Shown: positions 8,744-18,100, counted from the first letter of the stretch. The stretch is 64,000 nucleotides of DNA from CAVZYN01 sp963779515 (GCA_963779515.1 CAVZYN010000001.1:868001-932000); one strand, 5' to 3'. Notes: generated from the sequence alone by a model not told the origin. Numbers and translations: made by a program.

Positions 8744-9313
8744 ATGTCACAAAAGCCCACAGGCTCCGCCTACTTCATCGACGAGACCAAGGCGGCGCTT
8801 GAAACGCATACGCTGTCAATCCTGGTGGATAACGAACCGGGCGTGTTGGCGCGGGTGATTGGCCTCTTCTCTGGCCGGGGTTACAACATCGATAGTCTGA
8901 CGGTCTCTGAGACGGAGCACGAAAAGCATCTCTCGCGCATCACGATCGTCACGCGTGGGACGCCGATGGTGCTCGAGCAGATCAAGAACCAGCTTGATCG
9001 GATGGTGCCGGTGCATCGTGTGGTCGACCTCACGGTGATGGGCGATCCGCTGGAGCGGGAACTAGCGCTGCTAAAGGTCGCGGGCACCGGCGAAAAGCGC
9101 GTTGAGGCCCTGCGTTTGGCGGAAGTGTTTCGCGCCAATGTCATCGACGCCTCGACCGGGCATTTTGTGTTCGAAATCACGGGCCGGACGTCAAAGATCG
9201 AGCAGTTCATTTCGATCATGAACGAATTGGGACTGGTGGAAGTATCGAGGACAGGAATTGCAGCCATTGGTCGAGGGGCCAAGGGCATCGGCGACAAGGT
9301 CGCCGAACGATAA
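8744..9313 (+). CDS. ilvN: Acetolactate synthase small (regulatory) subunit
   Basis: Regulatory subunit of acetohydroxyacid synthase, which binds valine and gives feedback control of branched-chain amino-acid synthesis. The 189-residue protein has an N-terminal ACT domain (LSILVDNEPGVLARVIGLF, about 24-95) and a C-terminal ALS_ss_C domain containing the conserved FRANVIDAS. The length is slightly above the usual 160-180 because of a leader of about 20 residues. The catalytic subunit ilvB is not upstream and ilvC is not downstream, which departs from the common ilvB-ilvN(-ilvC) order. Confidence 0.93.
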   Translation: MSQKPTGSAYFIDETKAALETHTLSILVDNEPGVLARVIGLFSGRGYNIDSLTVSETEHEKHLSRITIVTRGTPMVLEQIKNQLDRMVPVHRVVDLTVMGDPLERELALLKVAGTGEKRVEALRLAEVFRANVIDASTGHFVFEITGRTSKIEQFISIMNELGLVEVSRTGIAAIGRGAKGIGDKVAER

Positions 9314-9352
9314 ACGATTTGAATTTTGTGCGTTGCGTGCGGGGGTACGTGT

Positions 9353-10084
9353 ATGTCGATTGACCAATGGATTGCTGCGGCGGCAGCGATAGGCCAGGTT
9401 GCGGCGGCGCTGTTGGCGCTGGCGGCCCTGATGTCATCGCTGCGGACGGCGCGGGCGCAAACGGAGATGTCCGGCCGCCTTGCGGGCGAACATTCAGCGC
9501 TCCTCTTTGAGCAGGTCCGGATGCAGCGCGACAGCGACGTCCTGCGCTGGACGGAGAAGTGCATCGAGGCGCTGTCTGAGGCCGACACATTTATCGGAGG
9601 ACTTGGTGTCGAGCCGTTCGGCGACATCGATAAGCTCAGGCACGCATCGATCCTGACGCGGCTTTCCGCCCTGATCGATCAGGGCCGCATGTATTTCCCC
9701 AACCAGGCACCGGAATCGCAGGGCGCCGACAAGCCCGCCGCCTATCAAGGGTTCCGCCAGCGCATCCTGTCCGTGCTCGTGCGCGCCTATGACGAGATTT
9801 CGAAGGCGCCGAGCGCGCGCGGCGCCAATGATGCAAGGATGCGGATGGAGCGTCTGATGGTGCTGCGCCGGCTCTTTGTCTCGGAAGCACAGATCGCGAT
9901 TGATCCGCGCCGCTTCATCGCATTGAAGGAAATGAACGATCTGCGCGTTGGCCGCGGGCTGGCAGCGGATCAGCCGACGCAGCCCGAAGGCAGCGGGCCG
10001 TCGCCAGCGAACGGTTTGCCGAACGGCGCGCCCGTGACCGATGTTGCGGCGAAACTGGCGCCGAAGAGCGTAGCCGCCGGCTGA
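9353..10084 (+). CDS. Hypothetical membrane-anchored protein
   Basis: I do not recognise a family. The 243-residue product has a single hydrophobic segment at about residues 7-27 (AAAAAIGQVAAALLALAALM). A charged helical region rich in Arg, Glu and Met follows, and the last 40 residues are Pro/Ala/Gly-rich and probably disordered. The topology suggests one N-terminal anchor. The ATG at 9353 follows a gggggt stretch at 9341-9346; an upstream in-frame start at 9326 is less likely. It lies 39 bases downstream of ilvN and could be co-transcribed with it. Confidence 0.6.
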   Translation: MSIDQWIAAAAAIGQVAAALLALAALMSSLRTARAQTEMSGRLAGEHSALLFEQVRMQRDSDVLRWTEKCIEALSEADTFIGGLGVEPFGDIDKLRHASILTRLSALIDQGRMYFPNQAPESQGADKPAAYQGFRQRILSVLVRAYDEISKAPSARGANDARMRMERLMVLRRLFVSEAQIAIDPRRFIALKEMNDLRVGRGLAADQPTQPEGSGPSPANGLPNGAPVTDVAAKLAPKSVAAG

Positions 10085-10127
10085 CATCGATGGCGCTGGC
10101 GGCCATACGAATAAAACATAGCTGGAG

Positions 10128-10619
10128 TCAGCGGTTCCAGCTGCCGCGCTGGCGATCGCCGCGCAGGCCCATCAGGAAACCGATCACGACAAGGATGCCC
10201 AAGAGCGCCGTTGCCGCGTAAAATCCCGGAATCAGGAGTTTTGCGAGACCGTGGGGCATGAGCGACGGGCCCGATTCCTGGCCACAGTTCAAAGCGAACT
10301 GCCAGCCATTGAAGGCAAAGCACGCATAGGCGAGCACGCCGAGCGGGATCATGAAGCGGGTCAGCGCAACGCTACCGCCGGTTTGGGTCAGGCGAGTGGC
10401 GAGAATTTTGGCGACGCCCCAGAGCACCACGATGTAGGGCACGAAGATCGCGGCTTGCAGGATCAGCCATTCATTGGCGCTCTCCCACCGGATGGCATCG
10501 GCGCGCTGGCTGCGGCAGCTTTCGCCGTGAAAACCGGAGGCAATGGCGTCGCCGGCGATGATGGCGCCAAGTGCGGCGGCGCCAAGAGGAAGAACGATGG
10601 CAAACGTGCCGCGGTTCAC
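10128..10619 (-). CDS. Small multi-pass membrane protein of unknown function
   Basis: The 163-residue product has about four hydrophobic segments: near residues 5-27, 52-74, 88-106 and 128-150. The loop after the first helix and the loop after the third each carry a cysteine (GESCRSQ and ALNCGQE), so a disulfide is possible if both face the periplasm. The GTG start overlaps the purL stop (GTGA at 10616-10619), implying translational coupling to purL. I see no signature linking it to purine synthesis, and no family is recognised. Confidence 0.6.
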   Translation of the reverse strand: MNRGTFAIVLPLGAAALGAIIAGDAIASGFHGESCRSQRADAIRWESANEWLILQAAIFVPYIVVLWGVAKILATRLTQTGGSVALTRFMIPLGVLAYACFAFNGWQFALNCGQESGPSLMPHGLAKLLIPGFYAATALLGILVVIGFLMGLRGDRQRGSWNR

Positions 10620-12856
10620 GATGCGCGCTCCGGATTCTTGTGGGCTGGGCTCATGTAGGTAGGCATCCAGCCTTCGTGCGCGCCGCGCAGTTCGCCGACC
10701 GGCAGCGGCGTTTCATCCGCCAGCGCCAGGGTATCGCCTTCGACACGGCCGACGATGCGGGCGGCGAGTTTCAGCAGTCGCGCGCGATCGACGATTTCTT
10801 CCGTCACGGCAGGCGATGCTTCGATGACATAGCGGCCCTGGTCTTCGCCGAACCACGCTGCATGCGCGGGCAGCCGGCCCTCGTAGGGCCAGAGTGCAAT
10901 GCCTTTGTCGCCGGCCAGCGCCATTTCCGCGAGTGCGACGAGCAATCCGCCGTCGGAGACGTCGTGGACAGCACGCGCCTTACCTTCGCGGATCAGCGCG
11001 CGCACGAGGTTGCCGGCCTTGATCTCGTCGGGCAAGTCGACCGGCGGTGGTGCGCCCTCGGTCTTGCCGGTGGTGATGAGCTGATAGAGCGACTGGCCGA
11101 GATGGCCGTCCTCGCGGCCGATCGCGACCAGCAGATTGCCTTCAGATTTGAGCGCGATCGTCGCCATTTTCGAAATGTCAGGAAGGAGCCCTACGCCGCC
11201 GATGGCAGGTGTAGGCGGAATCCCTCGGCCGTTGGTCTCATTGTAGAGAGAAACGTTACCGGAAACGACGGGATAGTTAAGGGCGAGGCAGGCCTCGGCC
11301 ATGCCTTTCACCGATCCAGCGAACTGACCCATGATCTCGGGTCGCTCGGGGTTGGCAAAATTCATGTTGTCGGTGATGGCGAGCGGATCGCCGCCGACGG
11401 CGGTGATGTTGCGCCAGGTTTCGATCACAGCCTGGATGGTGCCCATCTTCGGGTCGGCGGCGACGTAGCGCGGGGTGACGTCGCACGAGATGGCAACGGC
11501 CTTGGTGGTGCCGGGAATGCGCACAACGGCGGCGTCACCGCCAGGGCGTTGCAGCGTGTGTCCCATCACCATCGTATCGTACTGCTCGGTGATCCATCGG
11601 CGGGAGCAGAGGTGCTGGGTGCCCATCATGGTTTTGAGCGCGCCGAGAATCGTTTCGGGGGCCGGCACCCACTCCGGCAGGATTTTCGCGGGCGGCGTGG
11701 TCTCAACGAACGGGCGTTGATAGAGCGGGGCAGAGTTGGCGAGTTTGTCGACGGGCAAGTCAGCTTCGATCTCGCCCTTGTGTTTGACGATCAGGCGGCC
11801 GGTGTCGGTGGTGATGCCGATGACGGCAAAGTCGAGGCCCCACTTGCGGAAGATCTTTTCAGCCTCGGCTTCGCGGCCGGGCTTTAGGATCACCAGCATG
11901 CGCTCCTGACTTTCCGACAGCATCATCTCGTAGGCGGTCATGCCGGCTTCGCGCTGCGGCACATGATCGAGCATCAGATCGATGCCGACGCCACCTTTGT
12001 CGGCCATTTCCGATGTGGACGAGGTGAGACCCGCAGCCCCCATGTCCTGGATGGCGATGATGGTGTCGGTGCCCATCAGCTCGAGACAGGCCTCGATCAG
12101 AAGTTTTTCGGTGAAGGGATCGCCGACCTGCACGGTCGGGCGTTTCTCGTCACTTTTGTCGTCGAACTCGGCCGAGGCCATTGTGGCGCCGTGGATGCCG
12201 TCGCGCCCGGTTTTGGAGCCGACGTAGACGACCGGCAGTCCGACGCCTTTTGCCGCCGAGTAGAAGATCTTGTCGGTCTTGGCGAGGCCAACGCACATGG
12301 CGTTGACCAGGATGTTATTGTTGTAGCCTGGGTCAAAATTGGTTTCGCCGCCGACGGTCGGCACGCCCACGCAATTGCCGTAACCGCCAATGCCGGCGAC
12401 GACGCCTGAGATCAGGTGGCGGGTCTTCGGGTGCGATGGATCGCCGAAACGCAACGCATTCATGTTGGCGATCGGCCGCGCGCCCATGGTGAAGACGTCG
12501 CGCATGATGCCGCCAACGCCCGTCGCCGCGCCTTGGTAAGGCTCGATGTAGGACGGGTGATTGTGGCTCTCCATCTTGAAGATGATGGCGTCGCCGTCGC
12601 CGATGTCGATCACGCCGGCGTTCTCGCCGGGGCCTTGGATCACTTGTGGGCCGGTCGTCGGGAGCTGCTTCAGCCAGAACCGGCTCGACTTATAGGAGCA
12701 GTGCTCGGACCACATCACCGAGAAGATGCCGAGTTCGAGCATCGTCGGCTCGCGACCGAGGATGCCGAGCAGGCGCTCGTACTCGTCGCCCTTGAAGCCG
12801 TGGGCGGCGACGATCTCGGGCGAGATCTTCTGATATTGGGTCGGGGACGCGCTCAT
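10616..12856 (-). CDS. purL: Phosphoribosylformylglycinamidine synthase subunit PurL (small type)
   Basis: ATP-dependent conversion of FGAR to FGAM in de novo purine synthesis, working with PurQ (glutaminase) and PurS. The 746-aa length is that of small PurL, and the PurQ/PurS partners are not in this window. Recognisable stretches are LGIFSVMWSEHCSYKSSR near the N terminus, MESHNHPSYIEPYQGAATG, GIGGYGNCVGVPTVGGE and the later AVHDVSDGGLLVALAEMA. The ATG at 12856 gives MSASPTQYQ; an in-frame start seven codons earlier exists. It is followed by a coupled small membrane-protein gene. Confidence 0.96.
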   Translation of the reverse strand: MSASPTQYQKISPEIVAAHGFKGDEYERLLGILGREPTMLELGIFSVMWSEHCSYKSSRFWLKQLPTTGPQVIQGPGENAGVIDIGDGDAIIFKMESHNHPSYIEPYQGAATGVGGIMRDVFTMGARPIANMNALRFGDPSHPKTRHLISGVVAGIGGYGNCVGVPTVGGETNFDPGYNNNILVNAMCVGLAKTDKIFYSAAKGVGLPVVYVGSKTGRDGIHGATMASAEFDDKSDEKRPTVQVGDPFTEKLLIEACLELMGTDTIIAIQDMGAAGLTSSTSEMADKGGVGIDLMLDHVPQREAGMTAYEMMLSESQERMLVILKPGREAEAEKIFRKWGLDFAVIGITTDTGRLIVKHKGEIEADLPVDKLANSAPLYQRPFVETTPPAKILPEWVPAPETILGALKTMMGTQHLCSRRWITEQYDTMVMGHTLQRPGGDAAVVRIPGTTKAVAISCDVTPRYVAADPKMGTIQAVIETWRNITAVGGDPLAITDNMNFANPERPEIMGQFAGSVKGMAEACLALNYPVVSGNVSLYNETNGRGIPPTPAIGGVGLLPDISKMATIALKSEGNLLVAIGREDGHLGQSLYQLITTGKTEGAPPPVDLPDEIKAGNLVRALIREGKARAVHDVSDGGLLVALAEMALAGDKGIALWPYEGRLPAHAAWFGEDQGRYVIEASPAVTEEIVDRARLLKLAARIVGRVEGDTLALADETPLPVGELRGAHEGWMPTYMSPAHKNPERAS

Positions 12857-13063
12857 GCGGTTGGCTCTTGGAATCAAGCTGCTGATCTGGCGCGCTTATA
12901 GCCTCCCGGCGGACGGTTGTCGCGTCAAGACGGGAGAGTGGAAAGTCCTGACTTTGCGGGACCACGGCCGCACCTTTTTACCCTGGCACCGCCCGAATTG
13001 GGCTGCCATAGTCGCTGTAGGCTCGCACTGAGACGAGACCACCGAATTCACCAGGAGGACCAC

Positions 13064-14068
13064 ATGATCCGAAATCCACACCGCAGAACTGTTCTGAAGG
13101 CGCTCGCCGCCACGGCCGGCACGCTCGCCGCGCCAGCGGTCGTCCGTGGACAAGCGCCCGTCACGCTGAACGGCGCAGTGCAGTTCAACGATGATCACGC
13201 GTTCACGAAGGCGCTCGTGAAGTTCGAGGACCTAGTGAAGAAGTACTACGGCAAACCGGTCAACTTCACGCTGCACAAGAATTCTTCGCTCGGTCTCGAG
13301 AAGCAGTATTTCGAATACATGTCGCAGGGCAAAGCCGTCGATTACGGCATCGTCTCGCCGGCGCACATGTCGACGTTCTCGAAGGCGGCGCCGTTCATCG
13401 ATGCGCCGTTCGTGTTCCGCGACATCGCGCACATGAACAAGGTCGTCGCAGCCAACCTGTTGAAGCCCGTGGCGGACGAAGTCGGCAACAAGGCCGAAGT
13501 GATGCTGATCGGTTCGGCTGGCGGCGGCGTGCGCAACATCTTCTCGAACAAACCGTTCAAGAACATCGCCGAGATGAAGGGATTGAAGGTGCGCGTGCAG
13601 GGTGCGCCGATTTGGACACGCACGTTTGCCGCGGCCGGGATGAGCCCCACCGTGATCGCCTACAATGAAGTCTACAACGCCATCCAAAACGGCGTGATCC
13701 AAGCCGGCGAAAACGAAGCCGCCGGTGTCGAAGCCATGAAGTTCTTCGAAGTGGCGCCGAACCTCGTCATGACGCAGCACGCCGTCTCGATCCGGCCGAT
13801 CTGCTTCTCGGTAAAGACATTGAAGTCGTTGCCGAAGGAGTTGCAGGACGCGATCGTGAAAGCCGGCGCGGAGGCCGGCGACTTCGGCCGCGCGCTTGAA
13901 TCGAGCGAAGACGGCGCCAAGCTGGAGGCGTTGGAGAAGGCCGGCAAGCTGAAGCGGGTTCCCTTCGAGGAGCGCCCGGCGATGGCCAAGCTGGTCGATC
14001 CGGTCATGGCGACTTACGCCAAGGAAATCGGCGCCGAAGAGATCTACGCCAAGATCGCGGCCCTGTGA
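13064..14068 (+). CDS. TRAP transporter solute-binding protein (DctP-type)
   Basis: Periplasmic receptor, 334 aa. The leader has a Tat-like HRRTVLKALAATAG motif and a cleavage region near VVRGQA. The mature protein reads like a DctP/TAXI-type receptor: MKGLKVRVQGAPIW carries the conserved Arg that usually contacts a carboxylate, and IAYNEVYNAIQNGVIQAGENE is the typical hinge stretch. A strong AGGAGG lies at 13053-13058. No dctQ or dctM membrane genes are adjacent, so it is an orphan receptor here. It is transcribed divergently from purL. Confidence 0.82.
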   Translation: MIRNPHRRTVLKALAATAGTLAAPAVVRGQAPVTLNGAVQFNDDHAFTKALVKFEDLVKKYYGKPVNFTLHKNSSLGLEKQYFEYMSQGKAVDYGIVSPAHMSTFSKAAPFIDAPFVFRDIAHMNKVVAANLLKPVADEVGNKAEVMLIGSAGGGVRNIFSNKPFKNIAEMKGLKVRVQGAPIWTRTFAAAGMSPTVIAYNEVYNAIQNGVIQAGENEAAGVEAMKFFEVAPNLVMTQHAVSIRPICFSVKTLKSLPKELQDAIVKAGAEAGDFGRALESSEDGAKLEALEKAGKLKRVPFEERPAMAKLVDPVMATYAKEIGAEEIYAKIAAL

Positions 14069-14082
14069 TCCTCGGCCGTTCA

Positions 14083-14199
14083 CCTCCCCCTTGAGGGCCC
14101 TTGAGGGGGGAGGTCGACCGGCACGATGTCGCAGACATCGTCCTTGCCGGTCGGGTGGGGGTGAAGGCGTAACGATAGCGCACAGAGTCACCCCCACCC
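14083..14199. repeat. Compound intergenic palindromic element
   Basis: Three inverted repeats sit in tandem between convergent genes. First, cctcccc/ggggagg at 14083-14113. Second, a nested perfect palindrome with outer arms gaccggca (14116-14123) and tgccggtc (14145-14152) and inner arms cgatgtc (14124-14130) and gacatcg (14134-14140). Third, perfect 12-bp arms gggtgggggtga (14153-14164) and tcacccccaccc (14188-14199). It can act as a bidirectional terminator. The structure is that of a dispersed intergenic repeat of the kind common in Hyphomicrobiales (inference). Confidence 0.75.
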
Positions 14200-14233
14200 G
14201 TCGCGGATCGAATGTTGAGATCGCGGCCCTCAC

Positions 14234-15682
14234 TCACGAGCTTGTCAGCTGATCCTGGATACGGGCGACGGACTCGTCGCGGCCGAGGACCGCGAGGACA
14301 TCGGCGACAGGCGGCGAGACGCTGCGGCCGGTGAGGGCCGCACGCAGCGGCGGCAAGATCTTGCCGAGTTTGGCGCCGGTTTGTTCGGCATGCGCGCGGA
14401 TCGTAGCGTCGAGAGTGGGCGCGCTCCAGTCGGCGGCCGACGTCAACGCTGGCAGCATGGCGGCGAGGGCGGTCTTTGCTTCGGCGTCGAGCAGCTTTGC
14501 GGCTTTGTCGTCGCATTTCAGCGGACGTGCGTCGAACAGGAAGTCGGCGCCGGCGACGAGATCTAACAGCGTCTTTGCGCGTTCCTTGATGGCAGGAAGC
14601 AGATCCTCAAGCTTGGGCCAGAGCCCGGCATCGAGCTTTGCGAGCTTGGCCGGTCCGCCCTCGATCTCGGGCAGCACGTCCTTGATGCGGCGGATGAGTT
14701 CCTTGTTGTCGGCGTTGCGGATGTAATGGCCATTGAGATCGGCAAGCTTGGCGAAATCAAAGCGCGCGGCCGACTTGTTGATATCGTCGATGTCGAACCA
14801 CGCGATCATTTGCTCGGTGGAGAAAATCTCGTCGTTGCCGTGGCTCCAGCCGAGGCGCGAGAGATAGTTTCGGAGCGCGACGGGGAGATAGCCCATGGCG
14901 CGGAACTCTTCCGTGCCTTGCGCGCCGTGACGTTTTGACAATTTCGCACCATCAGCACCGTGGATCAGCGGCACGTGCGCAAACACTGGGATTTCCCAGC
15001 CCAGCGCCGAATAGACCTGCGTTTGCCGCGCGGCATTGGTCAAATGATCGACGCCGCGGATGACGTGCGTCACGCCCATGTCGTGATCGTCGACGACGAC
15101 AGCGAAATTGTAGGTCGGCGCGCCGTCGGAGCGCACGATGATCATGTCGTCGAGGTCTTTGTTCGGGAACACGGCGCGGCCTTGCACGCGATCCTCGACG
15201 ACGGTTTCGCCGTCGCGGCGCGTCTTCAGGCGGATCACGGGCTTGACGCCGGCCGGCGCCTCGTTGGCGGCGCGATCGCGCCACGGGCTTTCGATGACGG
15301 ACGGACGGCCCTCGGCACGGGCGGTCTCGCGCATCGCCTCGAGTTCGGCCGGCTGCAGATAGCAGTGATAAGCATTGCCGGCTGCCAAAAGTTCGTTTGC
15401 CACCGCGCGATGACGCTCGACCCGGGCCAACTGAAACAGTGGTTCGCCATGCCAGTCGAGTTCGAGCCACTTGAGTGAGCCCAGAATCGCGTCGACGTGC
15501 TCGGGCTTCGAACGTTCGCGGTCGGTGTCCTCGATCCTGAGCAGGAATTTGCCGCCGTGGCGCTTGGCATAGAGCCAGTTGAAAAGGGCGGTGCGTGCGC
15601 CGCCGATATGTAGCGTGCCCGTTGGAGAGGGCGCAAAGCGCGTGACGACGGGTTTTGCAACAGATTTGGGCTTGCCGGTCAT
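14234..15682 (-). CDS. gltX: Glutamyl-tRNA synthetase
   Basis: Class I aminoacyl-tRNA synthetase, 482 aa, charging tRNA-Glu (and often tRNA-Gln in alphaproteobacteria). The start MTGKPKSVAKPV precedes the HIGH-type motif in FAPSPTGTLHIGGARTALF. The second signature is DGAKLSKRHG (KLSKR). RGVDHLTNAARQ and NYLSRLGWSHGNDE are also typical of GltX. The open frame extends far upstream, but the ATG at 15682 fits family N termini. It converges with the TRAP receptor gene and diverges from comEC with 93 bases between. Confidence 0.95.
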   Translation of the reverse strand: MTGKPKSVAKPVVTRFAPSPTGTLHIGGARTALFNWLYAKRHGGKFLLRIEDTDRERSKPEHVDAILGSLKWLELDWHGEPLFQLARVERHRAVANELLAAGNAYHCYLQPAELEAMRETARAEGRPSVIESPWRDRAANEAPAGVKPVIRLKTRRDGETVVEDRVQGRAVFPNKDLDDMIIVRSDGAPTYNFAVVVDDHDMGVTHVIRGVDHLTNAARQTQVYSALGWEIPVFAHVPLIHGADGAKLSKRHGAQGTEEFRAMGYLPVALRNYLSRLGWSHGNDEIFSTEQMIAWFDIDDINKSAARFDFAKLADLNGHYIRNADNKELIRRIKDVLPEIEGGPAKLAKLDAGLWPKLEDLLPAIKERAKTLLDLVAGADFLFDARPLKCDDKAAKLLDAEAKTALAAMLPALTSAADWSAPTLDATIRAHAEQTGAKLGKILPPLRAALTGRSVSPPVADVLAVLGRDESVARIQDQLTSS

Positions 15683-15775
15683 TTGGTCCGTGCGATGATG
15701 AAGATCGGGTTGGAGTGGTTGCGCGGGATGTAGCACAGGGTATCCGGCGGGGCCACCGGCCAAGCGAGGCTGGGC

Positions 15776-18082
15776 GTGCGCGTGGCGGGAACGGTAGCGG
15801 AGACGGACTGGGGCACGGCGGCGGCCACGGGTCGCCGTCGCGGACCGATGGCACGGCTCGCTGCCACGATCGACGCCGAACAGGAGCAATGGGATCTGTG
15901 GCTTCCTGTCGCCTTTGGTGCCGGGATCGCCACCTATTTTCTGGCGCTGCGCGAGCCGCCACTTTGGATTGGTTTGATCGCGGTTGTGACAGCGCTCGCT
16001 CTGCACATGGGGTTGCCGCGCACGGGTGGTGTGAGATTTGCGACGCGGCTGCTCGTCTGGCTGGCGGTGGGGTTCACGGTTGCGGCGCTGCGGACGGCAT
16101 GGGTGGCCGCGCCGGTGCTGGCGCGCGCCACCGGACCGATCACAGTGGAAGGGTTTATCGAGTTGATCGAACCGCGCGAGACGCGGGGCGCGCGCTACAC
16201 GCTCGCCGTCACCAAGGCCGGGACGTTCGACGACACGCAGAGACCCGCCAAGGTGCGCATTCGCACGCTGGCGGCGGAGACCAAGCACGCGCCGGGTGAT
16301 CATGTCCGTGTCACGGCTACACTGTCGCCGCCGCCTGGACCCGCGTTGCCTGGCGGTTTCGACTTCGCGCGCGGCGCCTGGTTCCAACGGCTCGGCGCCG
16401 TCGGATTTGCGACAGGGGCGATCGAAATCGCGCCGCCGGCGCGGGAGGCGGAGCTGGGACTGCGGGCGCGCGCCGCGATCGAAAGCGTGCGGCAAGCGAT
16501 CGGCCAGCGGATCACGGCGGCACTTCCCGGAGAGACCGGACACATCGTCAACGCGCTGATCACCGGCGAGCGCGGCGGCATCACAGCGGCGACCAACCAA
16601 GCCTATCGCGATAGCGGCCTGTTTCACATTCTTTCGATCTCCGGCCTGCATATGTCGATCATGGCGGGCGCAGTGTTCGTCGGATTGCGGCTGCTGCTGG
16701 CCGCATTTCCCGCGATTGCTTTGGTGTACCCGATCAAAAAATGGGCAGCAGCCGCAGCGATTGCTGGGGCGTTCGGCTATCTACTCATCTCGGGCGCGCA
16801 GTTCGCAACGGTGCGGTCGTGGATCATGATCACTGTCATGTTCGCAGCGGTCCTGCTCGACCGGCCAGCGTTGGCGTTGCGCAATGTCGCGGTGGCGGCG
16901 CTGCTCATTCTGATTGTCTGGCCGGAGAGCTTGCTCGATCCTGGGTTTCAGATGTCGTTCGCCGCGGTCGTGGCACTTGTCACGACATACGAGGAGTGGC
17001 GGCGGTGGACCGAGCGGGCGGGCCGCGACGGTAGACGTTTAGGCCTGGCGCACCGGATCGTGCGCGCGCTCGGCGGCATTCTCGGATCGACGCTCGTCGC
17101 TGGCCTCGCCGTGGCGCCGTTCGGGCTCTATCATTTTCATGCGAGCCAGCCGTACGCAATGCTCGCCAACGTCATTGCTATTCCGATCTGCAACCTGGTT
17201 GTCATGCCGGCGGCGTTGCTCGTGCTCGTCGGCATGCCGTTTGGCCTGGAAGCGGGGCCGTTGGCGCTGATGGGATGGGGTGTGGATGCGATGTCGGCGG
17301 CGGCGCGCTGGGTGGCGGGGCTGTCCGGTGCAGTGTGGCGGACGGCCGCAATTCCGCCGATTGCGTTCGCACTGTTCGTCGCGGGTGGATTGTGGCTCTG
17401 CCTCTGGCGCACGCGCTGGCGGGTGCTGGGGCTCGCCTTGATCGCACTGGCGTCGGCGCTGGCGCCGCTTGGGCCAAGGCCGGACATCCTGATCGGCGCG
17501 CGTGGCGGACTGGTCGCGGTGCGTGGACAAGGTGGCGAGCTCTCCGCGCTCGCGCTCAAGGCCCAGACATTCGAACTTGCCCGCTGGCTCGAGCATGACG
17601 GCGATGGACGCAAGGCCGAGGCGGCCGCGAAGGCGGCGGCGTTTCGATGCGACGCGGTTGGGTGTGTGGCAACCATCGCCAAGACACGCGTTTCAGTCGC
17701 GGCAAGTGCGGCGGCGCTCAGGGATGATTGTGCCGTCGCGGATGTGCTGGTGCTGCGTGGGGCAGGCGCGCTGCCAGCAGCGTGCGAGCGTGCTGGCGCC
17801 GTGCGGATCTCGCCCGCCGAAGTCGCGCGGGCAGGAACGCACGCGATCTATCTCACGGCAGCGGGCACACGAGTTGAAACCGTCGCATCGGTGCGCGGCG
17901 CGAGACCGTGGTCGATGTTGCCCGCGCAAGCGGACCGCAGGGAACGCGACATAACGCCGAACCGCCCCGCGACCGGGATCGACCGGCTGGGCGCTTACGC
18001 GGGCCTGCGGATCGTCTACCAAGGCCGGCGTCCCCTCGACGATGATGCCGCCGCTACCGACGACGCCACCGACGATCCGTGA
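15776..18082 (+). CDS. comEC: ComEC/Rec2-family DNA-uptake membrane protein
   Basis: Inner-membrane channel for single-stranded DNA uptake during natural transformation (family knowledge). The 768-residue protein has N-terminal transmembrane segments with a DUF4131-like OB region (about 140-230). The Competence domain follows, with the signature DSGLFHILSISGLHMSIMAG near residues 280-300 and many membrane helices to about 560. The soluble C-terminal part lacks the HxHxDH motif of the metallo-beta-lactamase-like domain seen in longer ComEC proteins. The start is GTG at 15776; ATG at 15848 is an alternative. Other com genes are absent from the window. Confidence 0.88.
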   Translation: MRVAGTVAETDWGTAAATGRRRGPMARLAATIDAEQEQWDLWLPVAFGAGIATYFLALREPPLWIGLIAVVTALALHMGLPRTGGVRFATRLLVWLAVGFTVAALRTAWVAAPVLARATGPITVEGFIELIEPRETRGARYTLAVTKAGTFDDTQRPAKVRIRTLAAETKHAPGDHVRVTATLSPPPGPALPGGFDFARGAWFQRLGAVGFATGAIEIAPPAREAELGLRARAAIESVRQAIGQRITAALPGETGHIVNALITGERGGITAATNQAYRDSGLFHILSISGLHMSIMAGAVFVGLRLLLAAFPAIALVYPIKKWAAAAAIAGAFGYLLISGAQFATVRSWIMITVMFAAVLLDRPALALRNVAVAALLILIVWPESLLDPGFQMSFAAVVALVTTYEEWRRWTERAGRDGRRLGLAHRIVRALGGILGSTLVAGLAVAPFGLYHFHASQPYAMLANVIAIPICNLVVMPAALLVLVGMPFGLEAGPLALMGWGVDAMSAAARWVAGLSGAVWRTAAIPPIAFALFVAGGLWLCLWRTRWRVLGLALIALASALAPLGPRPDILIGARGGLVAVRGQGGELSALALKAQTFELARWLEHDGDGRKAEAAAKAAAFRCDAVGCVATIAKTRVSVAASAAALRDDCAVADVLVLRGAGALPAACERAGAVRISPAEVARAGTHAIYLTAAGTRVETVASVRGARPWSMLPAQADRRERDITPNRPATGIDRLGAYAGLRIVYQGRRPLDDDAAATDDATDDP

Positions 18083-18100
18083 GAGTCCTGCGCAAATACC

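Noticed and set aside
10571..11887. 438-codon open frame on the plus strand
   Set aside because: Antisense to purL, which has strong family signatures; the mirror product has none.
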